Source of the DNA: Porphyromonadaceae bacterium UBA4259
Lineage (GTDB): Bacteria > Bacteroidota > Bacteroidia > Bacteroidales > Muribaculaceae
Assembly: GCA_002396125.1 (NCBI GenBank)
Contig: DGWL01000066.1
Coordinates: 19,647 to 37,367 of the forward strand
Length of the DNA stretch: 17,721 bases
Reading direction: 5' to 3'
In this document: positions 1 to 7,106 of the stretch, in pieces
How the letters are laid out: each line of letters starts with the position of its first letter
Position numbering within the stretch: the stretch's first letter is position 1
Made by a program: the position numbers and the translations under genes
Notes under the pieces: model-generated
Told to the model about the DNA's origin: nothing
Database searches by the model: none
Seen by the model: the letters and a program-made list of their open reading frames with translations, nothing else

Positions 1-207
1 CGCATCGACTTCGTGGGCGGCATTCGCGGTCTTGGCGAGCTCAAGAAGCGCGTCGATAGCGGTGAGATGAAGATGGCATTGGCTCTCTATCCGGTCACCA
101 TGCGCCAAATTATCGATATCGCCGACAGTGGCAATATCATGCCTCCAAAGGCCACTTGGTTTGAACCCAAGCTGCGCTCAGGACTTATCATTCACAAACT
201 CGATTAA
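1..207 (+). CDS. DUF1015 family protein, C-terminal end only (5' cut by window)
   Basis: The reading frame is open from base 1 and stops at TAA 205-207, so about 68 C-terminal residues are visible. The first in-frame Met is internal and is not taken as the start. The tail, with the PPKATWFEPKLRSGL segment ending in HKLD, matches what I know of the C-terminus of DUF1015 proteins, which are roughly 400 residues long, widespread in Bacteroidetes and often found near serine-biosynthesis genes. Their biochemical role is not established, and the neighbours that could help lie outside the window. A hairpin terminator follows 36 bases after the stop, so this is the last gene of its transcript. The family call rests on the tail alone. 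Confidence 0.8.
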   Translation, partial: RIDFVGGIRGLGELKKRVDSGEMKMALALYPVTMRQIIDIADSGNIMPPKATWFEPKLRSGLIIHKLD

Positions 208-243
208 TTTTTCTATTGAGTAGAGAATATAGCATTTTATAGT

Positions 244-285
244 GAGGACCGCTTGCATTGACACCAAGCGGTCCTCCTTGTTTTT
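244..285 (+). terminator. Rho-independent terminator after the DUF1015 gene
   Basis: A perfect 12-bp stem, GAGGACCGCTTG (244-255) with CAAGCGGTCCTC (265-276), encloses a 9-base loop and is followed by CTTG and five T (281-285). The T-run is slightly displaced from the stem. It sits just after the stop at 207. Confidence 0.85.
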
Positions 286-306
286 CACGCGCAACTTTAC
301 GTTGAG

Positions 307-522
307 TTGCGGCAGCATCACAGCCACCGCGCATGCCTCATTTGCATTTTTCTCCTTAAGATAGTGCATTATTTCATCCACTGCGCATGCATCATTTACA
401 TTTTTCACCTTGAGATAGTGCATTATTTCATTCACTGCGCATGCCTCATTTGCATTTTTTACCTTGAGATAGTGCATTATCACAGCCACCGCTCATGCCT
501 CTGCCGAAGGCAGACCTTTGAG
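307..522. repeat. 54-bp tandem repeat, four units
   Basis: Units begin at 307, 361, 415 and 469, exactly 54 bp apart. Units 2 and 3 differ at only 4 of 54 positions. Unit 1 diverges in its first 10 bases. Unit 4 keeps the start (ATAGTGCATTAT) and the end (CTTTGAG) but has a small hairpin, TCTGCC-GAA-GGCAGA, in place of the AT-rich middle. The outer units 1 and 4 share ATCACAGCCACCGC where the inner units have TTTCAT(C/T)CACTGC. As 54 is a multiple of three, open frames cross the array on both strands, but this need not mean it is coding: three of the four differences between units 2 and 3 change an amino acid in either frame. Confidence 0.85.
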
Positions 523-524
523 TA

Positions 525-584
525 ACCGGGGGTACCACTTGTGAAGCGAGCCACAGGGCGAGCGAAACAAGTGGCACCCCCGGT
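525..584. repeat. Long inverted repeat, 18-bp arms
   Basis: ACCGGGGGTACCACTTGT (525-542) and ACAAGTGGCACCCCCGGT (567-584) are reverse complements except at one position, around a 24-base spacer. As RNA from the minus strand the odd pair is a G-U wobble; from the plus strand it is an A-C mismatch. The spacer contains GCGAGC twice. No T-run follows on either strand, so it is unlikely to be a simple terminator. It directly follows the 54-bp repeats. Confidence 0.8.
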
Positions 585-758
585 GGTAGCACTGCCCATT
601 CTAAAGTTGCCGGGGGCGACCCCTTTAGGCTTAAATAACGCGAGTGCGATAAGTTAAGTAATGCGAGTAAGCTCATGTTAAATATGGAAGAAAGAACACT
701 GCCCGAAATACCCAAAACACATAAAAAAACGCATTTTTTTGAAAAAAGTTCCAAAAAG
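585..758. other. Non-coding stretch before tRNA-Glu, with a bulged GC-rich hairpin
   Basis: No credible gene is seen. A bulged hairpin lies at 601-628: CTAAA pairs with TTTAG and an inner GGGG with CCCC around GCGA. The words TAACGCGAGT and TAATGCGAGT occur close together at about 635-670. The A/T-rich run from about 715 leads into the tRNA promoter. A minus-strand frame (446-772) runs through this stretch, but it lies across the inverted repeat and tRNA promoter and looks accidental. Confidence 0.5.
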
Positions 759-790
759 TTTTGGCGGTTCAAAAAAAAGCACTACCTTTG
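759..790 (+). promoter_or_regulatory. Bacteroidetes-type promoter of the tRNA-Glu gene
   Basis: TTTTG at 759-763 (-33 element) and TACCTTTG at 783-790 (-7 element, consensus TAnnTTTG) are separated by 19 bases. The tRNA begins 18 bases after the -7 element, leaving a short leader for processing. Confidence 0.8.
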
Positions 791-807
791 CATCGCAATT
801 CCGAAAT

Positions 808-880
808 GGTGGTATCGTCTAGTGGCCCAGGACGCTGGCCTCTCACGCCGGAAACCGGGGTTCGACTCCCCGTACCACTA
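808..880 (+). tRNA. tRNA-Glu, anticodon CTC
   Basis: A 73-nt cloverleaf can be drawn. The acceptor stem pairs GGTGGTA (808-814) with TACCACT (873-879), with a G-T pair at the first position and discriminator A880. The anticodon stem is CTGGC (835-839) with GCCGG (847-851). The loop CTCTCAC puts anticodon CTC at 842-844, which reads GAG. The T arm is CGGGG-TTCGACT-CCCCG. CCA is not encoded (CAA follows), so it must be added after transcription. The gene stands alone, with its own promoter and terminator. Confidence 0.95.
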
Positions 881-888
881 CAACCAAG

Positions 889-921
889 CAACTCATCGCT
901 AACTGCGATGAGTTGTTTTTT
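889..921 (+). terminator. Terminator of the tRNA-Glu transcript
   Basis: A perfect 11-bp stem, CAACTCATCGC (889-899) with GCGATGAGTTG (905-915), has loop TAACT and is followed directly by six T (916-921). It begins 8 bases after the tRNA. Confidence 0.95.
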
Positions 922-945
922 ATATCCTTAGGCACCCATGTGAGA

Positions 946-984
946 ATAATAAAAACAGGCTGGAACGCGTGTTCCAGCCTGTTT
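946..984 (-). terminator. Terminator of the 708-residue exported protein gene
   Basis: A perfect 14-bp stem, AAACAGGCTGGAAC (953-966) with GTTCCAGCCTGTTT (971-984), has a 4-base loop. Read on the minus strand it runs into TTTTTATTATT, a good U-tract. It lies 24 bases past the stop of the gene at 1009-3135 and faces the tRNA terminator, so the two converging transcripts are separated. Confidence 0.9.
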
Positions 985-1008
985 CTCGCTATGTGTGGTA
1001 AAAAGTGA

Positions 1009-3135
1009 TTATTTCACAATCTTGGCAACAGCGTTGCTGCCGTCTTGGTATTCCACAACCACGATGTTAACGCCCTTGAAGGCTGTGCTCGATTGCTGGC
1101 CGGTGGTGTTGAAGTAGCTGATGCTCTTCACGTTCTTGCCAACGGTCAGGGTGTCGATGCCTGTTGGAGTGATGTTGATGGTGTAGAACTGGCTCTTCTT
1201 CTCGGCAAGCACGCCGGTAGTAACGGCCTTGAGGGCAGGAGCTGCCTCGTCGTTGCTCTCGCGCACTACGCGAATGGTGAGATAACCACTCTTGGTCACG
1301 GTGTAGGTGTTGCCGCTTAGCAGCATCTCGCCGTCAGAAACGCCGTCGGCGTCTTCAAACTCATAGTAGATGCTAGCGTCCTCGGGCATATTCTCAACAT
1401 TTACTGTTACTTCTTGAGAGTTGTTAAATGTACCGCCGTCGGGGGTGATGCTGATTACAGGAGTGGGGAGAACGATATAAGTGGCACTGCCCATAATGTT
1501 GGTTTGAACATAGTCCTCCAGGTTCTCGTTATATACCCACACGGTTGCCATCACAAAGCCACTCTCGGTGAGAGTCACGTTTACTGGGCTGTTCATGTTG
1601 CCCTCAATCTCGTTGTTGAGGTAAGAAACCTTGATGATGTAGTCATCATAGTTTACATCCTCGGCAGTGACTGTAACTACTGTGCCAGCCATTACCTCAG
1701 CGCCGCTTTCGGGATTGAATACAATCTTGGGCTCGGCAACTGGGGTCTCTTCCTTTTGATACAGGAATGTGGCCTTGGGAAGGTGCTTGTCAAATTCGGT
1801 TGTTGTTGAACTCCAGCCTGTGTAAGAATAAAGCGATGCGTTATTCTCGGTCGATGCGGCGTAGAAAGCAGTGCTCTTGAAGGTACCAGCTGTGGTCACC
1901 AAGGTTTGAATAGCAAGGTTGCCGCCGTTGTATTCAAATGGCTCGGTGAAGGTGAAAGTGAGCTCGGTATCTCCTTGGGCGGGAGACACGCTAGCCACGG
2001 TGGTGAAACCGGTGAGTGGAGTCTTCTCTGCAAACGAATCGGCGTCAACTACCTGCAAGCCCAGCTCGAGCGTGCCATTGTAGAACATTGTGGCACCGGC
2101 GGCGGGGTAGAAGGTGAGCGATGTGATCTTGGTGCCAACCAGGTCGGTAAGCATATCGGCAGGATAAATCATTTGGCCGGTTGTGTTCTGGGTGTCGTAA
2201 TATAGACCATAGACGGGAACGTAGGTGGTTGTGGTGGCTGCGTCGCAAACAACCAGCTCGTTGGCGGCCTCAAGAGCAGTACCGGCAAGGGCAACCTCAA
2301 GGTTTCCTGCCTCACCGCAATTGATGGTGAAGGTGCCGGTATACTCACCTTCGGCAGTGGGTGCGAAAGTGATGGGAATTTCCATTTGGGCACCGGGAGC
2401 GAGCTCGGCAGCTACAGCTGTGGTGCTGAATGGAGCAGCAAGAGCACCAAATGCAGGAGTGAAAGCGTTGAGGCCATTGTTCTTCAGAACGATGGCCTGA
2501 ACATCGGTCTTCTCGGCGCGGATGGTATTGAAGGTAACCTCGGTTGGATTAACCGCTGCTGCCCACTCTTGTGGAGTGCCATAGTCGAAGGTGACTTGCG
2601 GCAAGAAGGTTTCAAGTGTGCCTTCACGGGTGATTGCAGTGTGGTGACCACTCTCTTGGTTAACGCCAAAGAAGGATTTCCATGCATAACCTACAGTGCC
2701 AGCCTCGGCTACAACAAAGTCAACTACCAGATTGCCACCATTATAGGTGTAGGGGGAATCAAATGTGACAGTGATTTCGGTCTCGCCGCTGGTGAGCGAC
2801 ATTGATGCCACTTGTGTAAGACCGTCAATGTAGGTGGCGCTGGCATAGGTTGCGTTTTCGCTCTCACCGAGCGAAACAACTACGCTACCGCCGTCCATGT
2901 TCAAAACGTCACTGGCATAGAACATCATTGAGTTGATTTGTTGTCCGTTCATTGCTGCCAAGTCGGCTGCCGGATAAATCATCTGCGAGTGAGAACCCTG
3001 AGTGTCATAATAGGTATTCTTCAACGGCAGTGAAAAATTAGTGTTAGTGCCATCACACACGGTGAGTGTCTCGGCGTTAACAGCCACAACACTGCCCACT
3101 AGTGCAAGCACTGCTAGGGATAAAAATTTCTTCAT
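1009..3135 (-). CDS. Exported multidomain adhesin-like protein with duplicated modules and type IX-like sorting tail
   Basis: The 708-residue product starts with a Sec signal peptide (about 1-21, ending VVAVNA). Two related modules of about 160 residues follow (about 22-186 and 292-459). Both contain a VCD motif, a YYDTQ then QMIYPA pair, a YNGGNL segment and a closing LP-[QK]-[VA]-TF. Between them, about 197-287, is an Ig-like choice-of-anchor D/ASPM-type domain. Residues 468-555 look like another beta domain, and 557-640 resembles a chitobiase/hexosaminidase C-terminal (CHB_HEX_C) domain. The end (about 655-708), with SISYFNTTGQ and closing AKIVK, resembles a type IX secretion (Por) C-terminal sorting domain. 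I infer a surface or released protein; no catalytic motif was seen, and the ligand is unknown. It is a single gene with its own promoter and terminator. Confidence 0.85.
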   Translation of the reverse strand: MKKFLSLAVLALVGSVVAVNAETLTVCDGTNTNFSLPLKNTYYDTQGSHSQMIYPAADLAAMNGQQINSMMFYASDVLNMDGGSVVVSLGESENATYASATYIDGLTQVASMSLTSGETEITVTFDSPYTYNGGNLVVDFVVAEAGTVGYAWKSFFGVNQESGHHTAITREGTLETFLPQVTFDYGTPQEWAAAVNPTEVTFNTIRAEKTDVQAIVLKNNGLNAFTPAFGALAAPFSTTAVAAELAPGAQMEIPITFAPTAEGEYTGTFTINCGEAGNLEVALAGTALEAANELVVCDAATTTTYVPVYGLYYDTQNTTGQMIYPADMLTDLVGTKITSLTFYPAAGATMFYNGTLELGLQVVDADSFAEKTPLTGFTTVASVSPAQGDTELTFTFTEPFEYNGGNLAIQTLVTTAGTFKSTAFYAASTENNASLYSYTGWSSTTTEFDKHLPKATFLYQKEETPVAEPKIVFNPESGAEVMAGTVVTVTAEDVNYDDYIIKVSYLNNEIEGNMNSPVNVTLTESGFVMATVWVYNENLEDYVQTNIMGSATYIVLPTPVISITPDGGTFNNSQEVTVNVENMPEDASIYYEFEDADGVSDGEMLLSGNTYTVTKSGYLTIRVVRESNDEAAPALKAVTTGVLAEKKSQFYTINITPTGIDTLTVGKNVKSISYFNTTGQQSSTAFKGVNIVVVEYQDGSNAVAKIVK

Positions 3136-3370
3136 CTCTTGTTGGGTTTAAGTTGTTAATAAATAATTGTATGGACTTTGATAAGTCTAGTTTGTTTCTT
3201 GGTTACTGTTTATGTTTGGTTTATGATGGAGATACTATGCAAAGTTAAACTACTTTTTTGGATTGACCAAAACAATTAATGATAAAATGGTCGTTGGTTG
3301 CAATTTGCTATCAACCTGATTTTGTTGACGCTATTGAAAGCCGCGCACTGTGGCACATTGCTAAATAAAG
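3136..3370. other. Intergenic region upstream of the exported-protein gene
   Basis: Together with the terminator at 3371-3420 this makes a gene-free stretch of 336 bases (3136-3471). It holds the promoter at 3240-3272 and an A/T-rich leader of about 100 bases down to the ATG at 3135. A 5-bp hairpin GACTT-TGAT-AAGTC sits near 3176. Nothing else is recognisable, and no open frame of note is present. Confidence 0.5.
3240..3272 (-). promoter_or_regulatory. Promoter of the 708-residue exported protein gene
   Basis: On the minus strand, TTTTG (3272-3268) is followed after 20 bases by TAACTTTG (3247-3240), matching the Bacteroidetes TTTG/TAnnTTTG pattern. The predicted leader is about 100 nt. Confidence 0.75.
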
Positions 3371-3420
3371 AGGCTGGTCTTGTCACCGAGCATTGTGCTC
3401 AAGGATGACAGGACCAGCCT
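3371..3420 (-). terminator. Nested hairpin terminator after the Sel1-repeat gene
   Basis: Outer arms AGGCTGGTCTTGTCA (3371-3385) and TGACAGGACCAGCCT (3406-3420) form a 15-bp stem with one imperfect pair. The loop holds a second hairpin, GAGCA-TTG-TGCTC (3388-3400). On the minus strand it runs into CTTTATTTAG, a weak U-tract. It lies 51 bases past the stop at 3472. Confidence 0.7.
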
Positions 3421-3471
3421 GTGATTTGGTCAATGATGTTAGGTCACATCATGTGGCTCTCAACCGGCAAC

Positions 3472-4041
3472 TCACTGCAGCTTGGGTAGATTATTGATGG
3501 CGGTCTCATGGCCGAGCGAGGCAGCCTTGCCTACCCATTCACGAGCCTTTACCAGGTCTTTCTTGATGCCGAAGCCGCCATAATAGTAGCAGATGCCAAT
3601 CAGGTACATGGCGTCGGTATTACCCTGCTTTGCTGCTTTCTCGAGCCATTTGATAGCCTGTTTGTAATCTTGCTTCACGCCGTAGCCGTTCTTGTACATG
3701 GTGCCCAAGTCGACCATCGATTCAACATTGCCTTTCTTGGCGGCTTTCTCGTGGAGCTTGAATGCCATGGTGAGGCTCTTGTCAACACCGGCCCCCTCGG
3801 CATAGAGCACTGCCAGGTTGTGGGTGGCGCGCAGGTTTCCCTTCTTGTGGGCAGCCTCAAAGTATTCAAATGCGTCGTCGTAGTTTCCTGCCTCATAGGC
3901 GTTATTGCCCTCGCGAAGCAAGTCTTCAATTGCCTCCTTCTTGAGGTCGCGTTTCTTGCGAGCCTGAGCCTGTGGGGCAAAGGCTACGGCAATGACAGCG
4001 ACCACCGTCAGAATGCCTAAAAATCTCTTAAAGGTTTTCAT
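3472..4041 (-). CDS. Exported Sel1-repeat (TPR-like) protein
   Basis: The 189-residue product has a signal peptide (about 1-27, ending AQAQA) and a basic, Lys-rich start to the mature chain. A TPR-like helix pair (about 42-69) is followed by three Sel1-type repeats of about 36 residues (about 70-104, 106-141 and 142-177), each with an A-x-x-x-L-x-x-x-Y core, a G-x-G-V/I turn and a closing W-x-x-K-A-A or H-E-K-A-A helix. Sel1 repeats form alpha solenoids that bind proteins, and a periplasmic or envelope scaffolding role is inferred. No catalytic residues were seen. It lies 46 bases downstream of typA on the same strand with no clear promoter between, so read-through from typA is possible. The start at 4041 is supported by the signal peptide. 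Confidence 0.85.
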   Translation of the reverse strand: MKTFKRFLGILTVVAVIAVAFAPQAQARKKRDLKKEAIEDLLREGNNAYEAGNYDDAFEYFEAAHKKGNLRATHNLAVLYAEGAGVDKSLTMAFKLHEKAAKKGNVESMVDLGTMYKNGYGVKQDYKQAIKWLEKAAKQGNTDAMYLIGICYYYGGFGIKKDLVKAREWVGKAASLGHETAINNLPKLQ

Positions 4042-4087
4042 GATGTTATATAATTAGGAATTATAATAGTGTAAAGTGTAGTTGATG

Positions 4088-5905
4088 TCATTCTTCACTT
4101 TCGCCACGCAGCTTGGCCTGGTGCTTGCGTTCTATCTCGTCGAGAATTATTTTGCGCATGCGCAGGTGACCGGGAGTGATTTCAACATATTCGTCGGCCT
4201 TGATATACTCGAGCGCTTCCTCAAGGCTGAACACGATGGGAGGAATGATGCGAGTCTTGTCATCGGCTCCGCTGGCACGCATGTTGGTGAGTTTCTTGTT
4301 CTTTGTAACATTCACCACCAGGTCTTTCTCCTTAGTGTGCTCACCCACAACTTGACCTGCATAAACTTCCTCCTGCGGGAAGATGAAGAAGCGGCCACGG
4401 TCTTGAAGCTTGTCGATTGAGTAGGCATAGGCTGTGCCACTTTCCATGGCGATAATTGAGCCATTCACGCGGCGCACTATCTCGCCCTTCCATGGCTCAT
4501 AGCACGAGAAACGGTGTGCCATGATTGCCTCACCGGCGCTTGCGGTTAGCACGTTGGTGCGCAGGCCTATGATGCCGCGTGATGGAATCTTGAATTCCAT
4601 GTGGATGCGGTCGTTCTGGGTTTCCATCGACGTCATCTCGCCCTTGCGGCGGGTAACCATGTCAATCATTTTGCTGGAATACTCTTCGGGCACGTTGATG
4701 GTTAGGGTTTCGATGGGTTCGCACTTGACGCCGTCAATTTCCTTGATGATGACTTGAGGCTGGCCCACTTGAAGCTCATAGCCCTCGCGACGCATCTCCT
4801 CAATAAGTACACTCAAGTGGAGCACACCACGGCCAAACACTATCCAGGCGTCCTCTTTCTCGCTCTTTTCAACACGCAGAGCCAGGTTCTTGTCAAGCTC
4901 ATGCATCAAGCGGTCATGAATGTGGCGTGAGGTGACGTACTTGCCATCCTTGCCAAAGAAGGGTGAATCGTTGATGGTAAACAGCATCGACATTGTGGGC
5001 TCGTCAATTGCGATGCGGGGCAGTGGCTCAGGATTGTCGAGGCACGTAACGGTGTCACCAATCTCAAAGCCGTCGAGGCCGATGATGGCACAAATGTCGC
5101 CGCACTGCACGCTTTCCACATGCTTTTGACCCATGCCTTCAAACACACGCAGCTCCTTGATGCGCTGGCGGGCAACGCTGCCGTCTTTCTTACATAAGCC
5201 CACGTCCATGCCGTCACGCAGCTCACCACGATGCACGCGGCCCACGGCAATGCGGCCCACGTAGGTGTTATAGTCAAGCGAGGTAATAAGCATCTGCGGG
5301 TCGCCTTCCACAACCTTGGGAGCGGGAATGTGCTCAATGATTGCGTCAAGCACAGCTGTGATATTGTCGGTGGGAGTGCGCCAGTCGCTACTCATCCATC
5401 CATTCTTGGCGCTGCCAAAAATAGTGGGGAAGTCGAGCTGGTCTTCGGTGGCGTCGAGATTGAACATCAGGTCGAAAACAGCCTCTTGCACCTCGTCGGG
5501 GCGGCAATTGGGCTTGTCGACTTTATTGATTACCACAATGGGCTTGAGGCCAATCTGAATGGCTTTTTGCAGCACAAAGCGAGTTTGAGGCATAGGGCCT
5601 TCAAAGGCATCTACTAGTAGCAGGCAGCCGTCGGCCATGTTGAGCACGCGCTCAACCTCGCCTCCAAAGTCGCTGTGCCCCGGGGTATCTATAATGTTAA
5701 TCTTATAGTCCTTGTAGGTGATTGATACGTTTTTAGATAGGATAGTGATGCCGCGCTCTCGCTCCAGGTCGTTACTGTCAAGAATTTGGGTGCCAACAAC
5801 TTGGTTATCGCGAAATAGGTTGCCGGCGGCAAGCATCTTGTCAACGAGGGTGGTCTTGCCGTGATCCACATGGGCGATGATAGCGACGTTTCTAATCTTC
5901 TGCAT
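4088..5905 (-). CDS. typA: Translational GTPase TypA/BipA
   Basis: The 605-residue length is normal for TypA/BipA, an EF-G-like ribosome-binding GTPase involved in stress adaptation and 50S subunit assembly. The G motifs are intact: G1 AHVDHGKT (11-18), G2 RGITI (51-55), G3 DTPGH (73-77), G4 NKVD (127-130) and a GSAKNGW G5 segment. The order that follows agrees with the family: domain II, EF-G-like domains III and V, and the TypA-specific C-terminal domain containing ELQVGQPQVI and SRGIIGLRTN. The start gives the usual MQKIRNVAIIAHVDHGKT opening. A likely -7 element (TAAATTTG) lies about 48 bases upstream. The Sel1-repeat gene follows at 46 bases. Confidence 0.97.
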   Translation of the reverse strand: MQKIRNVAIIAHVDHGKTTLVDKMLAAGNLFRDNQVVGTQILDSNDLERERGITILSKNVSITYKDYKINIIDTPGHSDFGGEVERVLNMADGCLLLVDAFEGPMPQTRFVLQKAIQIGLKPIVVINKVDKPNCRPDEVQEAVFDLMFNLDATEDQLDFPTIFGSAKNGWMSSDWRTPTDNITAVLDAIIEHIPAPKVVEGDPQMLITSLDYNTYVGRIAVGRVHRGELRDGMDVGLCKKDGSVARQRIKELRVFEGMGQKHVESVQCGDICAIIGLDGFEIGDTVTCLDNPEPLPRIAIDEPTMSMLFTINDSPFFGKDGKYVTSRHIHDRLMHELDKNLALRVEKSEKEDAWIVFGRGVLHLSVLIEEMRREGYELQVGQPQVIIKEIDGVKCEPIETLTINVPEEYSSKMIDMVTRRKGEMTSMETQNDRIHMEFKIPSRGIIGLRTNVLTASAGEAIMAHRFSCYEPWKGEIVRRVNGSIIAMESGTAYAYSIDKLQDRGRFFIFPQEEVYAGQVVGEHTKEKDLVVNVTKNKKLTNMRASGADDKTRIIPPIVFSLEEALEYIKADEYVEITPGHLRMRKIILDEIERKHQAKLRGESEE

Positions 5906-5953
5906 ATAAACTGTTTATTACCTTAATATTTGTCCATTATTTATTTCAACTTG

Positions 5954-5961
5954 CAAATTTA
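5954..5961 (-). promoter_or_regulatory. Probable -7 promoter element of typA
   Basis: On the minus strand TAAATTTG matches TAnnTTTG and lies 48 bases before the typA ATG. No good TTTG was found at the expected -33 distance, so only the -7 element is called. Confidence 0.5.
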
Positions 5962-6074
5962 GTGAAAACTTTTCAGTTATAGCCCTTTTTGGTGTCATAA
6001 AAATCTATGCTAATTGTTTTTGGTTGATTTTTTTTGTGATTTTAGCTATATGAAATAGGTGTTGTGTAACAAGA

Positions 6075-6106
6075 ATTGCGTAATTACAATTTTTGTTGTA
6101 CCTTTG
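6075..6106 (+). promoter_or_regulatory. Promoter of the EamA-family transporter gene
   Basis: ATTG (6075-6078, imperfect -33) and TACCTTTG (6099-6106, perfect -7) are 20 bases apart. The ATG at 6165 is 58 bases downstream. The leader contains a small inverted repeat, TGAAT-ACTTGC-ATTCA, of unknown relevance. Confidence 0.7.
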
Positions 6107-6164
6107 CAGCCCGAAAACAGTGAATACTTGCATTCAAGAGTAATATTTTTATCAGTGAGCACAC

Positions 6165-7040
6165 ATGTGGATATTGCTGGCCGTGATATCATCGATTAGC
6201 CTGGGTTTTTTTGATGTTTTCAAGAAACTCTCGCTTGAGCGCAACAACGTCTATGTTGTGCTGCTCATGAACGTGCTCATTTCAACTGTGCTGGTTTCGC
6301 CGCTCATTGTCATGTCAATAATGGGCAACCCATTGTGCGCGTTGTCGTTGAAGGGGCATGGGCTCATCTTTATCAAGTCGTTGATTGTGGCTGCCTCTTT
6401 CGTGATGGGGTTCCTGTCGATGAAATATCTGCCACTGAGCATCAGCGGCTCAATCAATGCCGCAAGGCCCATTCTTGTGCTCTTGGGAGCGATAGCCCTC
6501 TTTGGCGAGAGTCCTAACACCACCCAGTGGATTGGAATTATCCTGGGTTTCGTGTCGCTGCTGTGGGTGGGTTTCATAGGCCGCCGCGAGAAAGTGGAGA
6601 AAGGTGCCGGCATGTGGATTGCCTTCGGCATCATCTCCATTGTGCTGTGGGCGGCAAGCGGACTCTATGACAAGTGGCTGCTGGGAAATGGCTATACTCC
6701 ACTGGCTATCGAGGCGTGGTATCCCTTCTACGAAACGCTCATCATGCTCGTGGTGGTGGCTTTTATCTACAAGGGTCAATTCAGTCCCGATCGCTTCCAC
6801 TGGAGCAAAAACATTATTGTCATCTCCATCTTGATTGTAATTGCCGATTTGGCCTATTTCTATAGTCTCTTCTATCCTGAGTCGCTCGTGTCGGTTGCTT
6901 CAATGATTCGCCGAGGCAGCTCACTGGTCGCTTTCTTCTATGGTGTCATTGTGCTAAAGGAGAAAAACTTGCGCCTCAAGGTCATTGACCAGCTACTTCT
7001 CATCACTGGTATGACCCTGATTATTATAGGAAGCCTTTAA
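6165..7040 (+). CDS. EamA-family (DMT superfamily) inner-membrane transporter
   Basis: The 291-residue protein is made almost wholly of hydrophobic segments. About ten membrane helices can be placed in two halves, roughly 1-137 and 148-291, separated by a charged cytoplasmic linker (GRREKVEKG, about 139-147). The two-fold EamA layout, a Pro in the helix ending the first half's core (near 102) and the short loops fit the drug/metabolite transporter superfamily. Substrates in this family are diverse (amino acids, nucleotide sugars, metabolites) and nothing here fixes one. The gene is divergent from typA and convergent with the HD-RpiB gene. The 66-base gap after its stop holds only weak hairpins, so no terminator is called. 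Confidence 0.88.
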   Translation: MWILLAVISSISLGFFDVFKKLSLERNNVYVVLLMNVLISTVLVSPLIVMSIMGNPLCALSLKGHGLIFIKSLIVAASFVMGFLSMKYLPLSISGSINAARPILVLLGAIALFGESPNTTQWIGIILGFVSLLWVGFIGRREKVEKGAGMWIAFGIISIVLWAASGLYDKWLLGNGYTPLAIEAWYPFYETLIMLVVVAFIYKGQFSPDRFHWSKNIIVISILIVIADLAYFYSLFYPESLVSVASMIRRGSSLVAFFYGVIVLKEKNLRLKVIDQLLLITGMTLIIIGSL

Positions 7041-7106
7041 TCCAATCAATGGTTAAAAAACGGGCGTTATTTTTCCTGTCTTCAACCAGTTAAGCCACCT
7101 TCTCTA

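Noticed and set aside
446..772. Minus-strand open frame of 108 codons upstream of tRNA-Glu
   Set aside because: It runs over the tRNA promoter, the GC-rich hairpin and the long inverted repeat, and has no domain or credible start context. It is better explained as a frame left open by repeat sequence.
808..880. tRNA-Glu as an integration (att) site for a mobile element
   Set aside because: No integrase gene and no repeat of the tRNA 3' end was seen in the window; the nearby repeats are upstream and unrelated in sequence.
7041..7106. Terminator between the EamA gene and the HD-RpiB gene
   Set aside because: Only 3-5 bp stems with tight loops could be drawn around the A and T runs, too weak to call.
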